A stretch of 64,000 bases of DNA, from NCBI RefSeq assembly GCF_964656455.1, contig NC_135716.1, positions 106,982,389 to 107,046,388 of the forward strand, read 5' to 3'. The DNA is from Halichoerus grypus. Taxonomy: Eukaryota > Chordata > Mammalia > Carnivora > Phocidae. The notes beneath the pieces are model-generated. The model searched no databases. It saw only the letters and a program-made list of their open reading frames with translations, and was not told the DNA's origin. The translations under genes and the position numbers were made by a program. Shown here one piece after another: positions 1 through 13,275 of the stretch (within the stretch, counting starts at the first letter, position 1; every line of letters begins with the position of its first letter).

Positions 1-864
1 ATATGTAAAGTATTTGGCACAAGGAAGATCTAATGCAATCTACGGAGTTCGGTAGCTGTATTTTTCTCTTTTTTCTCTCCGGGAGATGGACTAAGTCATA
101 GGACTAAATTGGTGTCAGGGAAGTACCTATGATTAAGGTCTTCTTACAGTATAGTCCTACTGGGTGTCTAATGGGCATACAATAAACATTTGTTAATTGA
201 AGTATCTTCACTTTATTCTGCATTATGACTCTGCATAAGAGAGGTTTTGAACACTGTGCTTTCTCGAGTAACTGCGAATTGAGAAGGTTTTGGGTTTTTT
301 ATCTTTACCCATTTTTGACTCCTCTGTATTCCTATTTCTTTGTCTTTCCCCACAACTTAACAAAAAAGAAAGAACTAATAAAAAGCAGTATAGCTAAGTA
401 TTCAAGTGCACAAATTTCAGTGATCAGAGTAGCTTTAGACAAGTCTGTAAAAATATTTGTTTTCCTCTTGTCCACAAATGTGGTATACTGATTGTGATGA
501 ATTAGCTTAGTCTATTCACTATTATTTAAATATTCTTTTTCTCAAAAGAAAGGGGATTTTGAAGTAGTAAAAAGAACTGTACCTGGAGCCAAATGATTTG
601 TGTGCAGACCATGATGTAGGTACTAGACTTAAGCGTGGTTTTTCTGTAAGCTTTCTGCGTTATCGCAAATGCAAATTTCTCACTACTTCAAAAATGTTTA
701 GCACAGCTATCCTATAAATACACGCTAGACCATAAAACTTGTTACAGTACTGCTAAAGCTACAGTCACAAAAGCAGATTATTATGGTTTCCAAGCTAAGT
801 AGGGGTTTCAGTGGTTTTAGTTTTATAAAAGATGTTTTCCCTCCTGAATCATAAAGTGAAACTA
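1..864. other. Unique intronic sequence
   Basis: AT-rich non-coding sequence with no recognisable repeat or gene. An 88-codon open frame at 225-491 has no recognisable domain and looks like chance. Confidence 0.6.
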
Positions 865-1065
865 GCAGTTCTTAACTGGGGGAGTGGGTGTTATTATTCC
901 TCAGGGGACATTTGGAAGTGTGAGGAAGCATTTTTGATTGTCACAATAATGGGCTGATGCTTTGGCATTTAATAGGAGGGGATCAGAGATATCGGATATC
1001 CCACAAAAAGGAAGAGCTAGCTGTTCCTTATAAAATGTGAATGATGCCTCTTGAGAAATTGTGGG
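865..1065 (+). repeat. MER5A-like hAT-Charlie DNA transposon remnant
   Basis: Starts with AGCAGTTCTTAACTGGGG and contains the CAGGGGACATTTGG block, a GATTGTCACAA block and a degraded middle, in the order of the MER5A consensus as I remember it. It is non-autonomous and ancient, with no coding capacity. Ends are approximate. Confidence 0.7.
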
Positions 1066-3205
1066 TATAACTGATCTATTGTATTGAATATTTACTTATA
1101 TTATATATTATAATCTTATTTAGACATACTTTGGATGAACCAACTGCCTATTTCCTGGCAGAATGTATAAACATTAATAAACAGCCTAAAATATATTTAT
1201 AAAATATATTACAATAATATAATAGGTAGAAAGCTATTTTTTGATTGCAGCCTTTTACGAAAGCAAAGATGTGATAATTGTAGATGGCATTAAATTTATC
1301 TGTTGATTTTCTTTTTCTAATTGAATATTTTGAACTCAACAGACTGTCCTCTATAGTAATTCTGCTTTTCCAATTTAAGTGACCTTACATGAGCCTAGTC
1401 TTTTGAAGAATTCTAAAGAAGAGTAAAGAAAAGATGTAAAGAGACTAATAAATAATATCCAAATGATAGGAGAACACAGAAAATAATCACACTGGTTTTC
1501 ACTTTTCCAACGTATGTTATCCACATTTTGCAGAAAAATAGAATGTATCCAGGCAATTTCTCTGAAACAAATGTCAAAAAAGTAAGAGAGCCATATAAAT
1601 CACATTGTTGCAGAATATTCTGTGCCCTCCATGGAAACATTGTATTTTTTTTGTTTGAAATGCATAGATTCTGTGGAAAATCCATTCTCTCCAGGGTACC
1701 CTGATGCAGAATCCCTCCAGGCATTGTACCATCCCTTTCAATATGTTTAAGAAAGAACTTTCAGAGACAAAAATGTTAGTATCATTGCTTTCCTTCTTAT
1801 GCAAGAAGGGTGACCCTCCTCCAAGCAGCAACTTTTCTGTGTAAAAACAGTATAATCGTGAAGTCGTCTGAGTCTAGTAGTGCCTATTTTGAGCCTCGAT
1901 CAACTTTGAGACAGATTTATCACTTTTTCCATCACCAGAAAGAGTCACTGTTAGAAATTTTAGTTAGCAGTACAGAAATTACTGAAGATTTCCTGAGAGA
2001 AGTGGATGAAAGATTTACCGCATAGGTCCCAACTTCCTGTTAATGTAAATCCTCAGTAGCCTCCTCCCTTCTCTGAAGCTGCCCCCTACTCCCACACACA
2101 TCCTCATATGTTGCCAATGTGGTTCTTCTCTGACCTTTGACTTGATTCTCTCCCTTGCAATCTGGAAGGCCTTCCTCCTTAATTTTTCAAAACCATCCCT
2201 CTCTGTGTCTATTAGAGATTTAAAGTGGTATATGCATTAATCATTTTATGTTAAAGCTTTCTTCCTTATGACTAGCTGAGATCAGCTGTACTCAAGAGAC
2301 TGAGCATGTTGATTTGGGGAAATTTGGGGACATGGAGTCCTTTGGGGTGTATCTGAGAAGACATATTTGTGTTATTCCTCATTTTGTTATTCAAATATTG
2401 CTTTTCTGGGGAATTGAGAAAATTGTGAAGAAGCAAAAGGAACTCAAGCCAGTATGAGATCCCATGGGCTGAGAAAGAAGTGTGGGAGGTGAGAGAAAAG
2501 CGGAGAAAAAGAAATGGGGCTATTTAAAATTTTGCTTAACATCTATAATTAAAAAAATATGATTTATTTTCTGGGAAGAAAAGCCTAAAATTCATATTCA
2601 TAAACCATTTTCCCAGAAATTAAACTACTAGAATTTACCATGCACATTTGTATATTATAGTGATCAATAGTGAGCATGTGAATAATAGCTTATCATTAAG
2701 TTTTACAAAAGAAAGAAATACTGTTCAATGATTGATGCTCCCAGTATAGTCAGAAGCCAAATCACTAAACTATCTCAGGTAAAGCATTTCTGAGGGAGGC
2801 TCAGCTCATATTGCCCAGTTATATTGGTTTCTGAATTATAATATACAGATAGTACTTTCAAAAATTTAATACTAAAAAATTAGCAAATTAATTGTAATAT
2901 CTCACATTAGGGCTTTTATATGAACCTTTGCACATTCTGGATCACTGTGAATTTATTATTGAATGAGAGTATATCAATGTGTACCACCAGTGTAGGTGTC
3001 ATCTCTTGTATAGATTAAGGTGAGTCATACTCAGCCACAGGATTTTATGTTCAGCTGGAGAATGGAGCTTATGTTTTTGCCTTTGCACTCTGCTTCAGTC
3101 CTAGATGAGAATTCAGGGAAGTTGGCGTTGGCTTTTTGTCCTTCATTAGCTGATTATTCTTGGGAAAATCAGGTAGCATTCTATAGGCCTTTTTCTTACT
3201 TTATA
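1066..3205. other. Mostly unique intronic sequence
   Basis: No gene or clear repeat. The pyrimidine-rich 2010-2210 stretch, with CTCTGAAGCTGCCCCCTACT, could be a badly decayed L2 3' region but is too diverged to call. Short open frames at 1148-2025 show no family features. Confidence 0.5.
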
Positions 3206-3722
3206 TCAGTTATCCAGTGCTGCATAAAAAACCACTCCAAAACTTAGCAGCCTAAAACAACAACAATTTACTATTTCTTGTATTTAATTTGACTAGACTC
3301 AGTGGATAGTTCTGCTGGTATTGCTTGGGCTCACTCATATGGTGGCAGTCATGTGAGAGCACAGCTAGTGCTAGAATGACCAACATGGTCTTACTCATAT
3401 GGCTGGCAGTTGCTGCTAGCTATTGGCTGAGGTGCCTTTGTTCTCCTCCAAAACACCTCTCATCTTCTAGCAGACTAAACTAGTATCTCATAGCTTAACA
3501 CTTGGATTCTGAAAAAGCAAAAGTGAAAGCCGTTAGGCCTTTTAAACTTGGGCTCAGCATCACTTCTTCCACCATTTTGTTGCTCACTGGAAGTCACACA
3601 AGTAGTCCATATTTAAGTGGAAACAGATTCCATCTCTTAATAAGAGAAGCAGCATGCACATGCGAAGATGAGAGGAATTGTTGGTACCCTCTGAAGAAAA
3701 CTTATCACATATTACCAAAACA
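3206..3722 (+). repeat. Ancient mammalian interspersed repeat, family uncertain
   Basis: Opens with TATCCAGTGCTGCATAAAAA, then CCACTCCAAAACTTAGCAGC and CTAAAACAACAACAATTTA, and ends near GAAAACTTATCACATATTACC. This matches a common roughly 500-bp mammalian repeat whose consensus starts with a CTATTGCTGCGTAACAAACC-like motif. I cannot name the family with certainty. A related copy starts at 24663. Confidence 0.6.
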
Positions 3723-3950
3723 GTAGTTGTTACATTGTATTGCAATTACTATTTCAACTTATTATTGTCTGTTTCCCCCCCTACAGTGTAACTTTCCTAG
3801 AGGAAGATTTATTATTAACTTTGTCTCTCAGGTGTGTCCACAGTTGACCAATAGTGGTCAATGGCAGAGTGGACTCTGTAGACAAATACTGTTGATAATG
3901 GTAATATCAGTATTAATATACACTTACAGTTTAACACTTACATATAAATA

Positions 3951-4143
3951 CCATTTTTTAACGATTTTATTTATTTGAGAGAGAGAGAGAGAGCATGATC
4001 AGGGTGGGGAGGGGCAGAGAGAGGGAGAGAAGCAGGCTTCCCTCTGAGCAGGGAGTCCAAGGAGGGGCTCAGTTCCAGGACCCTGGGATCATGACCTGAG
4101 CTGAAGACAGATACTTAACCAACTGAGCCACCCAAGTGCCCCA
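3951..4143 (-). mobile_element. CanSINE (SINEC), minus orientation
   Basis: Reads on the + strand as a T-rich tail, a GA-rich stretch, GGGATCATGACCTGAGC, then CCACCCAAGTGCCCC, which is the reverse of a tRNA-derived SINE head. Flanked by an 11-bp target-site duplication, ACATATAAATA, at 3940-3950 and 4144-4154. Confidence 0.93.
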
Positions 4144-4154
4144 ACATATAAATA

Positions 4155-7100
4155 TCTTTTATTTTCAGAAAAGAACATTTTGAGAATTATTAACTATATT
4201 TAAAAGTACTCTTTTTACTATAGCTTTACTTAACAGAATCCTGTTGGTTCAGAATTTCCTCTAAACTTAGCTGTTTATTTTTAAAGTGGAAGGCATCATA
4301 AAAATTTCAGAAGGATCATTATTTTGAATTTTGTATCTTAGACTTGTACTCTTTGCCAAGAGTTGTTCTTTAAAGTGTTTGCTACTTCTCTGCCTAAGGG
4401 TAAGTTGAATCTTGTAGATAGACCTGTTTCTTCATGTATTACAGACTAGCCGGGGAACCTTGCCATGGGATACTACCACTATTCTAAATGAAGACTAGAA
4501 AAGCAGGTTGACAGTTTAAGTTAGCAGTTACAGTATAGCATCTTGAAACTTCTTCTCAAAGTATTGGTATTATGATCTATTTGACTATTTAGGATAAAAG
4601 TCTCACTCTAATTTACTTTAGATAAATGTACAATTATGACTTATTAAGTTATGCTTTCAAATATTTTCACTGCCCATATGAAGTATCCTACTGGGAGATC
4701 TGTGAAATGAGAGGGCAGGCTTGATTTTCTTCCTGAATTTAGGTATTATTTGTGTGCATATATAACTTGAAATTTTTGGTAGTCTTTTCTGTAATTGAAC
4801 CCAATGTTCAATTTTCTCATTACTATTGTATGGAGAATAGAAGGCAGCATGAATATTTTAAGGACTGTTCTTGGTTCACAGTGACCTGTGTATTTTTTTC
4901 CCCAAAGCCAAGGAAATAAAGCATAAAATATGAAGCTATGATTAAGTAGTCTAGAAGTTAGGAACTTCTATGCAAAAAGAGAACGATTTATGTAATTTTT
5001 CCCCTCAGCAGTTATGCTAGCATTAGCTTTTTATATACACCCCAGTTCTTGCAGGTATATGCTATATCTTAGCAAACTTTACCTACACAAATTTTTGCTC
5101 TTCTTAAGTCAAGCAAAATAAGTGATAACTGCTTGTTGCCAAGATAGCGTAAATTAACTCGTTGGCCTCAGAATGTATAAATTAATAGCAGTCCTCCGAA
5201 ATCACACTCTTCAGCCTAAAAAGAGTGCTACTCTTAGGTGTAAACTTCAGGTGTCTAAGTTTCTAAGTTTCATTCAGAGAAGAGCTAATAAAATGACTAA
5301 TGGTAATATCTTCTCAGGTAGGGCCCTGATCCTGTGTGAGCACATTTCTAGGATGAGGAGGATGAATATTTAATGGATGTTCCCTTGGTATAAAATAAGA
5401 TAATCTCTGACAGATGGTAGTTTTAAATGAGCACATTACAATAATTCAGAGTGGACTGGGCACTTTTATCTTTATGCCTTATAAAAAAAATCATTTACAA
5501 GGGTGATGTCTTTTGTGTAGAAATTAATGCTAATTACAATTAAAAAATGTACACATTTTCATATGTCACCCTGTGTTTTTCATCTGCATGTTAAAAGAAG
5601 GCATGTATTTCTTTAGAAATATCACTAAATTTTTTTAGGCACAAATCACCATGTTTCATAGGGTTGGTAAAGTAATAGTTACTAATAAACATGTTTTAAA
5701 AAGAAAAGGGAATTTTTTTTTAACGATTGCCTTTGTGCTTTTTAGAGTAATAAAAAGTAAATGTCAGGCATTTTCTATGATTGTCTTAAATCGAGTATTT
5801 TGGAAGAAATCCTGAGGTTTTTGTTTTTTTGTTTTGTTTTGTTTTAAATTTCGTTGAGGCATATTGTTGACCTAAGATTTAAAGGTCAAATTGGGCACAC
5901 ATTGGTGAGGCGGCAGTGACCTATAAAGAAAGGTTCTCTTTCTCTTTCAATTAGCATAAAGACCTATTAATAAATACAGAGATATCTGATGTGCTTGCAA
6001 CTTACTGCATATGTAGGTTCTCTTCATGTTTAGAGAACTGCTATAAAAAACATATGGCATGAAGGCTGTTGATAGATGGGTACCATTGCCTAAATGAAAG
6101 CTTTGAATCACAAGTGTGTGTGTAAGTAGTTATTTTCTTCCACTTGTAAAATACTATTCTAAATACATATTTAAATTGAATAATCTGCATAGCATAAAAC
6201 AATGGTCCACACTGCTCCATGCAATACTAGTAGAGGAAATGTGTGTTTTATCTATGGTATATAGTCAAAAAGATAAATTTTGACCTTTCTCAAATTTAGT
6301 AAAATCCTTTTAAAATACGGTAAATGTTATCAAAATGACCAATGAAATATATATATTCAGTAAATTAAATGTTTAATGGACTTCATGGCGTTTGAAGCTT
6401 GCTGGAATATTTTTTTCCTTTCTACAAATTAAAGTCTGAGTTAGCTATATTCTCATTTAATGATTTTACTTAAACAAAGATATAAATCTCATTCTAATTA
6501 AACAATGAAAATTTAATAAATCTATTTGTGTTTACTAAAATCAGAACACCATGAAATTATAAAATATCTTTTACAAATAGCTTCTTGCCTTTCTTACTTT
6601 TAAGCATGGTTGTACACTATTTCCTGACATAAAAGTTACCAAGACAGGGATTATTTTTCCAGCTTCTGTTTGTTATTAAAATTCCTTTGAGCACATGTTT
6701 TTTTTTTTTTTTTTTTTGTATTGGCTACCTTTGTTGGTGTGTATTTAACACTACAAAAAATGGGGACATTAAGGTGATAAAACCATTAACATCAGAGTCT
6801 CATAACACCGCCACTGTGGATAGCGTGTGTCAATCTAGTCAGTTGGTAATATGAATCCCTCACATGTTTATCATGAGAAATAGAAAGGACATTCTAAAAG
6901 GGAAGCAGAGGGAGGGGCAGTATTTGAACATAGACCATCTATGAGAGAGAGCACTTCCCTAGTGCCCTTACCAGTAATAGGAAATATAATGTGCTTTGTT
7001 CTTCCTTAGCAAATGAATAGCCTTATTGTATTACATGAGAACCACCCAGAATACATTTTGTACTCCATTTCTTTCTTTTCTTTTCTACTCCGTTTCTTGA

Positions 7101-9295
7101 AGACAGTGGTTTAAGCTTGCAAAATTGTCTATATTTACATTTAAAAAAAAAAATACTTAGAGACAAGTATATTCTCTTGTTCTGTATGTCCTTCTCCTGT
7201 AAAGAGGTACTTCATATATTCTCTGGAGCTCTTTGCCAGGAGTCTTCATTACTAAATAGGTATCTTTCAACAGTTGGCATGAAAAGCTGAAAAATTGGTT
7301 TTATTTACATTGTAAGATTAATTTTTAAAAAAAGGAAAAGCATAACTCATACCTAAGGAAACATTACTGCTTGGAGAAATAATGATCACTGGGAATTGAG
7401 ATGTCTGTAGTTTTGGTTTTATTTACTATCCCTCCCATATTAAACATTTTAAATCTCTTGGGAATAGAAATTCAAATGAGAGTCAGTTATTGCATATCAG
7501 ATTGGTTATACCATAATGTGACTCTGGTCTCTTGCATATTCTTATTACTATTAGTAACAACAACAAAAATGTAAAAGGCTAATAATGTCATTGTAGTATC
7601 ATTTCTGCTGCTTAAGCCACAATATGTGTATTGTTTACTCTGAACTTGCTTCTCTTAAGATACCATCTGTTGCCATGGGAAACATAATTTTATTAGAAGT
7701 ATGAGGGATTGTGTGGCGAAGCTGATGCTTCATATTTCTATAATATGGGGTCAGGCTTGGGATTTAGGAGATCTTAAGAGAACCTTCCACTGTACAAATT
7801 GTCATTTGAATCTGTTCTTTTCTCTTTCCCCAGCTTTGTGACTCTCAATAAATGATGCCTTCTTATTCTTGCCTGGAAGTAAAATAGTGTAGATTCTTCC
7901 CTCATTTATAAAGATCATCTCTAGAGTAACAGTCCCTTCCCCCCACTGCCAACCCAATAAAGAAGGAACATCTGATTCACTATGGTCTGAGTCGGCTGGT
8001 ATGAAAATACTATTTTTAAATAGGATGATTGCTACATAGCCATACAAAATTGGGCCACGATGCTCCTTATATTGTAGAAGAGGCCAGGCATTTATGGTTA
8101 TGACTATTCAAAAATTATTTTGTCAAAATCAAGGTTTTCTATTGTATTTTACATTCAACAGCCTTGATTCCGTAAGAACTAAGAAGGGAACATTTGAGAG
8201 ATGGGTAACAGAAGAACTGTAAAAATTAACATTTTGTGCTTCTCCTCTCACCTAACCCTCCCCCACATTCTTAGAATTCTCCAGTGCCTGCCACATTATT
8301 GCACATTTCTCTAGGACTGTGCCTTCATTATGTTGTCTCACATTTTATACTTTTAAGTTACAAAGAACCATAGCAACACCCTGATGGTACTGCCAGTTCA
8401 GGGAATATTTTCTCAGCCTTGATTCATACGGGCAAATGCAGAAAAGGAGTTTGGGGCATTTATTTATTCTGTTTTACAAATGTGGCAAAGAAAAAACTGT
8501 TGACTCTTTATAAATGACTGAAGGCAGTTGATTAATCCTGTTAATGACAGAGTGGATATATGTACAGTAGTAGCTCTGATTCTGTGACCTATTTCTGAGT
8601 GGCCCCTTTTCCCCTACTGGTCTTGCCTTTGCAGCAGTTTCACTCTCCGTGCTTTTGTTGGCAGTTTAAAATGTAAATCCGAAACTGAATAAAATTAGAG
8701 TGCAGCTCAGTAGGGTGGAAAGAAAAGTGAGTGTGTCTGGCAATGTCCTCAGCAAATGGGTAGTTCCCAATGCAGATATTCCACCTACAGATAATCAAGA
8801 GCTCTGTGTGGTAGGCTTCTGTTCTCCAGGAATGAGGTCGCTGCTGGAGGTGAAGACCTCCCCTGGGCATGTGCCAAAGAAAGGTGCAGTGGCCGCCGTC
8901 TGTTGCATTGTTAACTACAGCAGCTAGCTGGTGCCACAGAAGGAAATGGGATGGTGGTTTGAAAAGCAAGGTGAGGTCAAACCACCTGTAAAAAAGCGGG
9001 GATTACAAAAGTAGCAGAGTTGCAAGTACATCTCCCACAGTGAGTTACGTAACCAGGCAGTATGAACAGTTAGTGCCTTCTCCATGGACCTTCTTTGTTT
9101 GCAGTGGCTTAATGGTGCATGTGTTAGTGCGAGAGGATCAGGAAGAGAGAAAGCAGAAAATAGTGGCTGAGTCTCCAACCTTGACAACTGGAATTCAACC
9201 TTTCTGTCCTTTCATGATTCCCTTACACCACATACAAAAGAACATCTTTCAGTATTTAAATTTTCTGCCTAAAAGCTTTATTAGGGAATAAGAGA
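4155..9295. other. Long repeat-poor intronic block
   Basis: About 5.1 kb with almost no recognisable transposon. It holds a TTTTG-rich run at 5820-5846, a 20-base T run at 6698-6717 and a GC-richer island near 8640-9230. No coding exon, RNA gene or CpG island was seen. Such transposon-poor intervals sometimes mark constrained noncoding DNA. Confidence 0.5.
6698..6717. repeat. T20 homopolymer
   Basis: Twenty consecutive T. No SINE or L1 body lies next to it, so it is a simple repeat rather than a visible retroelement tail. Confidence 0.9.
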
Positions 9296-9299
9296 CTAG

Positions 9300-9500
9300 A
9301 ATGAGACATGGGTTAGACCGAAACGTGAATTAGAACCACGTTCCTCTCAGTCTCCGTATGATCTTAGGCAGCTCTCTCAACCTCTGAGGCTCAGCTTATC
9401 TGTAGTGTGGGTATAGAAGATACCTATTTTTCATGGATGATGTGGTTGTTGAATTAAACTAATGTTATAAAATTATAAGCATTTGAAAACTGGGCAATAT
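9300..9500 (+). repeat. MIR SINE fragment
   Basis: Degenerate MIR order: GTGAATTAGAACCACG, ATGATCTTAGGCAGCTCTC, AACCTCTGAGGCTCAGC, then GTGTGGGTATAGAAGATACC. Ancient and non-coding. Confidence 0.75.
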
Positions 9501-9504
9501 TATT

Positions 9505-11160
9505 AATCAAATATTTAGCATTTGTTAACTACAATAGATGTGGTATTATGGTATAAAAATGAGAGTTGACTCGTTAAAATAATGTATATAACTCTTAGGC
9601 TTTCTTTAGAAGCAAACAGTTTTGCCATTATGAACCTGTTAGTGGTCTAGACCAGCGTTGTGGTAGAAATGTTACAAACGCTCACAGGGACTCCGTGATC
9701 TCTACCACACCGTCATACCCAAAGGAGACTGTTTATGACATGGTTCAGGTTCTTGATGTAAGTCATTCTCTTTTAGAATTCATACGGTATTTTTCCTGCC
9801 CTGTTTTAAACAAGATTCCAACTGTAAAAGAAATATATGTTACATAGTAAGTACTCAACAAATGTTTTTATATAGATATACAAGAATGAATGAACAAATT
9901 AACACATTCCCAGTGGCACCTCAGAAATAGTAAAGCTTGAACTCTAAATATAAAATAATTATATATGTCCAATTTTATGAAAAGCCCCTTGTGGTCTCAA
10001 AATCGTAAGTAATTTTTGGTAGCAAAAATACAAAACAAAATCACTAGTTTCTGATCCTTGTGTATATTCACAATTAAAGCTGGCCGCACATAAAATTATT
10101 ATGGTAATTTCATATAATGAATAGAAACAGAAGTCTCTAATAGAGGTTAACAGAGGTTTAGCCATACCAGCACAGCCAGGACTGTTATGTTATAAATGAT
10201 ACAGCTTGTTTTCTGGTTTTCTGTGGCTGTGTACTCCAAGCAGAGTACCATTAACTGTTGTGAGAGATGGCTAGTCATGCTGCAGTCATAGTCATTCTGG
10301 ACATTATTAAGCTTCTAGAATGAGTCCTTTTGTTTCTTAACTGCGATATTATGTTAAAAATGTAATCATACTCCCATTGTCTTTACCTTAATTGTATTCT
10401 CTTAAAGGTGTGCTATTGTCTTTACCTGAAATAGCATCAGGCATCTTTAGTTTTCGTAAAATGCCAGTGAAATTATTCTGAAAATTGAGCATCCAAGTAT
10501 TTAAAGCTGAACATAACAGAGATCTATGCAATACGATTTATAGTAATTCTTCATTTGCAATTTGACAAGTTGCATGTTTCCATCTGGCTTCTTTTCAGTT
10601 AAGAGAAGGGACAGAATGAGATTTTGTGGAGTACTACTTGCTTGGTAGAACTTAGAATATACCTCCTTCTGAGTTGACAGCTGTTGCAGTATGTTCAAGA
10701 AGTATCCATGATTTCTTCCCTGTGGCGTCACCAGGTGCTGCAATGCCTAGAGGAGTTAAATGTGGCACTAACTTTTACAGATGTCTTCATTGTTACCCAC
10801 ATGTAAGAACTCTCTTGATTAAAACTTTGGGCAAACAGCAAATCAGTAATTAAACTAAGCAATATGTTATTGTACATGAACGCCTTTTGTATTTTATTCT
10901 TTTGCTTATAAAGTTTAAACAAAAATGGAAAACTTTAGTGAATTGTCAACTTTTTTTTAAACTACAATGGCAAAGTCTTTATTATGTCCTATGTTTATTT
11001 CCTTAGTTTTTAATTTTCATGATTTAACTTCAACTGAGCTTTTCATTGAAATATTTTTGTTAATAATTCTGCTTAGTGCAAAAAGAGCATGAGGGTGATT
11101 ATAAAAGTACAGGCAATAAGTTAATACTCTTTGTCTTTGATTCTAAGACATCTTTGATTT
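9505..11160. other. Unique AT-rich intronic sequence
   Basis: No recognisable gene or well-preserved repeat. Short open frames at 9959-10922 on the minus strand have no family features. Confidence 0.5.
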
Positions 11161-11178
11161 AAAAACTTCTTTTTCGGG

Positions 11179-11386
11179 GGCGCCTGGGTGGCTCAGTCGT
11201 TAAGCGTCTGCCTTCGGCTCAGGTCATGATCCCAGCGTCCTGGGATCGAGCCCCACATCGGGCTCTCTGCTCCGCGGGAAGCCTGCTTCTCCTTCTCCCA
11301 CTCCCCCTGCTTGTGTTCCCTCTCTCGCTGTGTCTCTCTCTGTCAAATAAATAAATAAAATCTATAAAAAAAAAAAATAAAAAAAT
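11179..11386 (+). mobile_element. Young full-length CanSINE, plus orientation
   Basis: GGCGCCTGGGTGGCTCAGTC head derived from tRNA, body with CTTCGGCTCAGGTCATGATC, CT-rich region and AAATAAATAAATAAAATC plus A-rich tail. Flanked by a perfect 18-bp target-site duplication, AAAAACTTCTTTTTCGGG, at 11161-11178 and 11387-11404. The intact duplication and low divergence suggest a recent insertion. It lies in the same orientation as DPYD. Confidence 0.96.
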
Positions 11387-11549
11387 AAAAACTTCTTTTT
11401 CGGGAGAACACTACTGCACTAAATGTAATTATAAAATAGAACTTGATTTCAGAAACTTTATTGAAGTAAAAATGTAGAAATACAAGTGGCTTTTATATAT
11501 GAAATAATAAATATGAGATATCTCTTATCATTATCTCTAATCATTAGAC

Positions 11550-11705
11550 TAATTGTGCAAGGAAGGTATCTTTAGCCCAAATTTATAAATGGTAAATCTC
11601 CAGTTTATCCTAGAGGTGAAGCAATTAGTCAGGGCTCTACAGCTAGTAAAAGTTAGAGCTGGTTTTTGTTGTTCAGCTTCCAAAATCCATATGCTATCCA
11701 CAATA
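11550..11705 (-). repeat. MIR SINE fragment, minus
   Basis: Reverse MIR signature: AAATTTATAAATGGTAAATC, GGTGAAGCAATTAGTCAGGG, CTACAGCTAGTAAAAGTTAG, AGAGCTGG. Ends approximate. Confidence 0.7.
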
Positions 11706-11709
11706 CTAA

Positions 11710-13035
11710 GTATATACATAAATATGAAAGTAAATGGTAGTATCAGGTCAAAGTGGAAGTAGTGCAGAAAAATAAGACATAGCTAAGAGGGATAGCAGAA
11801 TACAAAATACATACAATGACTTCCTATATACTTGATAAATATGAACTATAAATTTGTCTATAAGTACCTTAGCAGCTAATACAAAAAGGGAAACAGAACC
11901 CATTACAAGCATGAACCACTGGATCCACAGAGAAAAATAAACCAGCTACTGGGTAAAAGCTTCACGTTTTCTGGTACAATAAAAATTTCTACTGTGGACA
12001 CTCAAAAAGAGGGTTCTGTGTAAATAGGTACTTTATTTTGTAGTACTGGTAAGTAGTAGTATTTTTTAGTAGTACTTACTTGGGTTTATTGTAAATGCCA
12101 CATAATAATGAATATATTCAGGTATATAATCTTAATTTTAGTGCCTCTCTTTGCTTATACTTCCTTGCAATCTGAACCAATGCATTTTTTATATCTTTTG
12201 AGTATGTGTATGCAATATTATAGATCCAATAAGGGGCAAATACTTTTGATATAATTTCTAAAACTATAACTGGAAAATACTCAAAATTTTAGTTCCATAG
12301 TCAGCATGTAATCAGTTATATCCTGGCCTCTTGGATTTTAAAAATGCTTATATCATGTCATAAAAATCATTGTGTTATTCAAAATCTAAAAAATATTCTC
12401 TTAAATGCATTATATTTCTTTCAGGCTGCTTTCAGTAGAGCTAGCAGTTTTATTTTTAAGTCAGATAATTTCTGTACTATCTGGTCATATTCCTGGTGGG
12501 ACTTTATTTTTAAAACAGGGTTTTTTGAACATTAAGATATAAAAAGAATTGTCATAAGGTGGCAGTATGTTTCAATGATAACCATCAGTATAGAAAGAAT
12601 GCTTGTTGCACAAAGTGGTTCCTTAGCCAATGTTGAGCTGTGCATAAAAATTCACTGTACCTAAGTGGGATTTTTTTTCCTAAGGAAAATTGAGCAGCTA
12701 TTTCTTAGAGAAAATGTAGAAAATTATCAAAGATACCGCTCTTGAATTTTACTAACTCCAAAGATTGTTAGGGAATAGTTTTAGTAATTACTCACTGCTA
12801 TATAAAGGGAAACCTTTTCCTTCATCCCATTTATGTCTATATGCAGTACATTGCAGTGAAAATGAATGCTTTCTGTTATAATCATTGACATGTTTTAGTG
12901 ACAAGTGATAACTAAGTTTACATGTTTTAAAAAATACATTTTAGGCTGTAGTCATTTTTTATGTTAAGTGTAATAATTATAATTTTCATTTTGGTGATAT
13001 TGAGTACAGGATTTTTAGGACATATTTTAATAAAT
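11710..13035. other. Unique AT-rich intronic sequence
   Basis: No recognisable gene or repeat. Confidence 0.5.
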
Positions 13036-13039
13036 GGCA

Positions 13040-13275
13040 TTTGTGGAGAAGTGATAGAAAGAATTTAAGCTTTTTAATGAAATGGACTAAGTTTAATTTC
13101 CTGCCTTCCCACTCATTAGCTTTGAGACATTGAGCCTGTTACTTTGCCTCTGAGATTTTTCTTCTTATTAGTAATTTGGAGATAGTAATAATGCTTCCTA
13201 AATAATGCCATTGAAAGTTTAAATTAGATGATGTTATTGATGTGCTTACTAAACTTTGAGATATTTTGTTAATTA
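13040..13275 (+). repeat. MIR SINE fragment
   Basis: CACTCATTAGCTTTGAGACA, TTACTTTGCCTCTGAGATTT, GGAGATAGTAATAATGC and AAATTAGATGATG follow the MIR core and 3' order. Confidence 0.75.

Noticed and set aside
8640..8969. 109-codon minus-strand open frame
   Set aside because: Overlaps other frames on both strands in a GC-richer island; no domain or exon signals. Kept only as a possible regulatory island.
11179..11250. Possible tRNA gene
   Set aside because: This is the tRNA-derived head of a CanSINE, followed by the SINE body and tail and flanked by target-site duplications.
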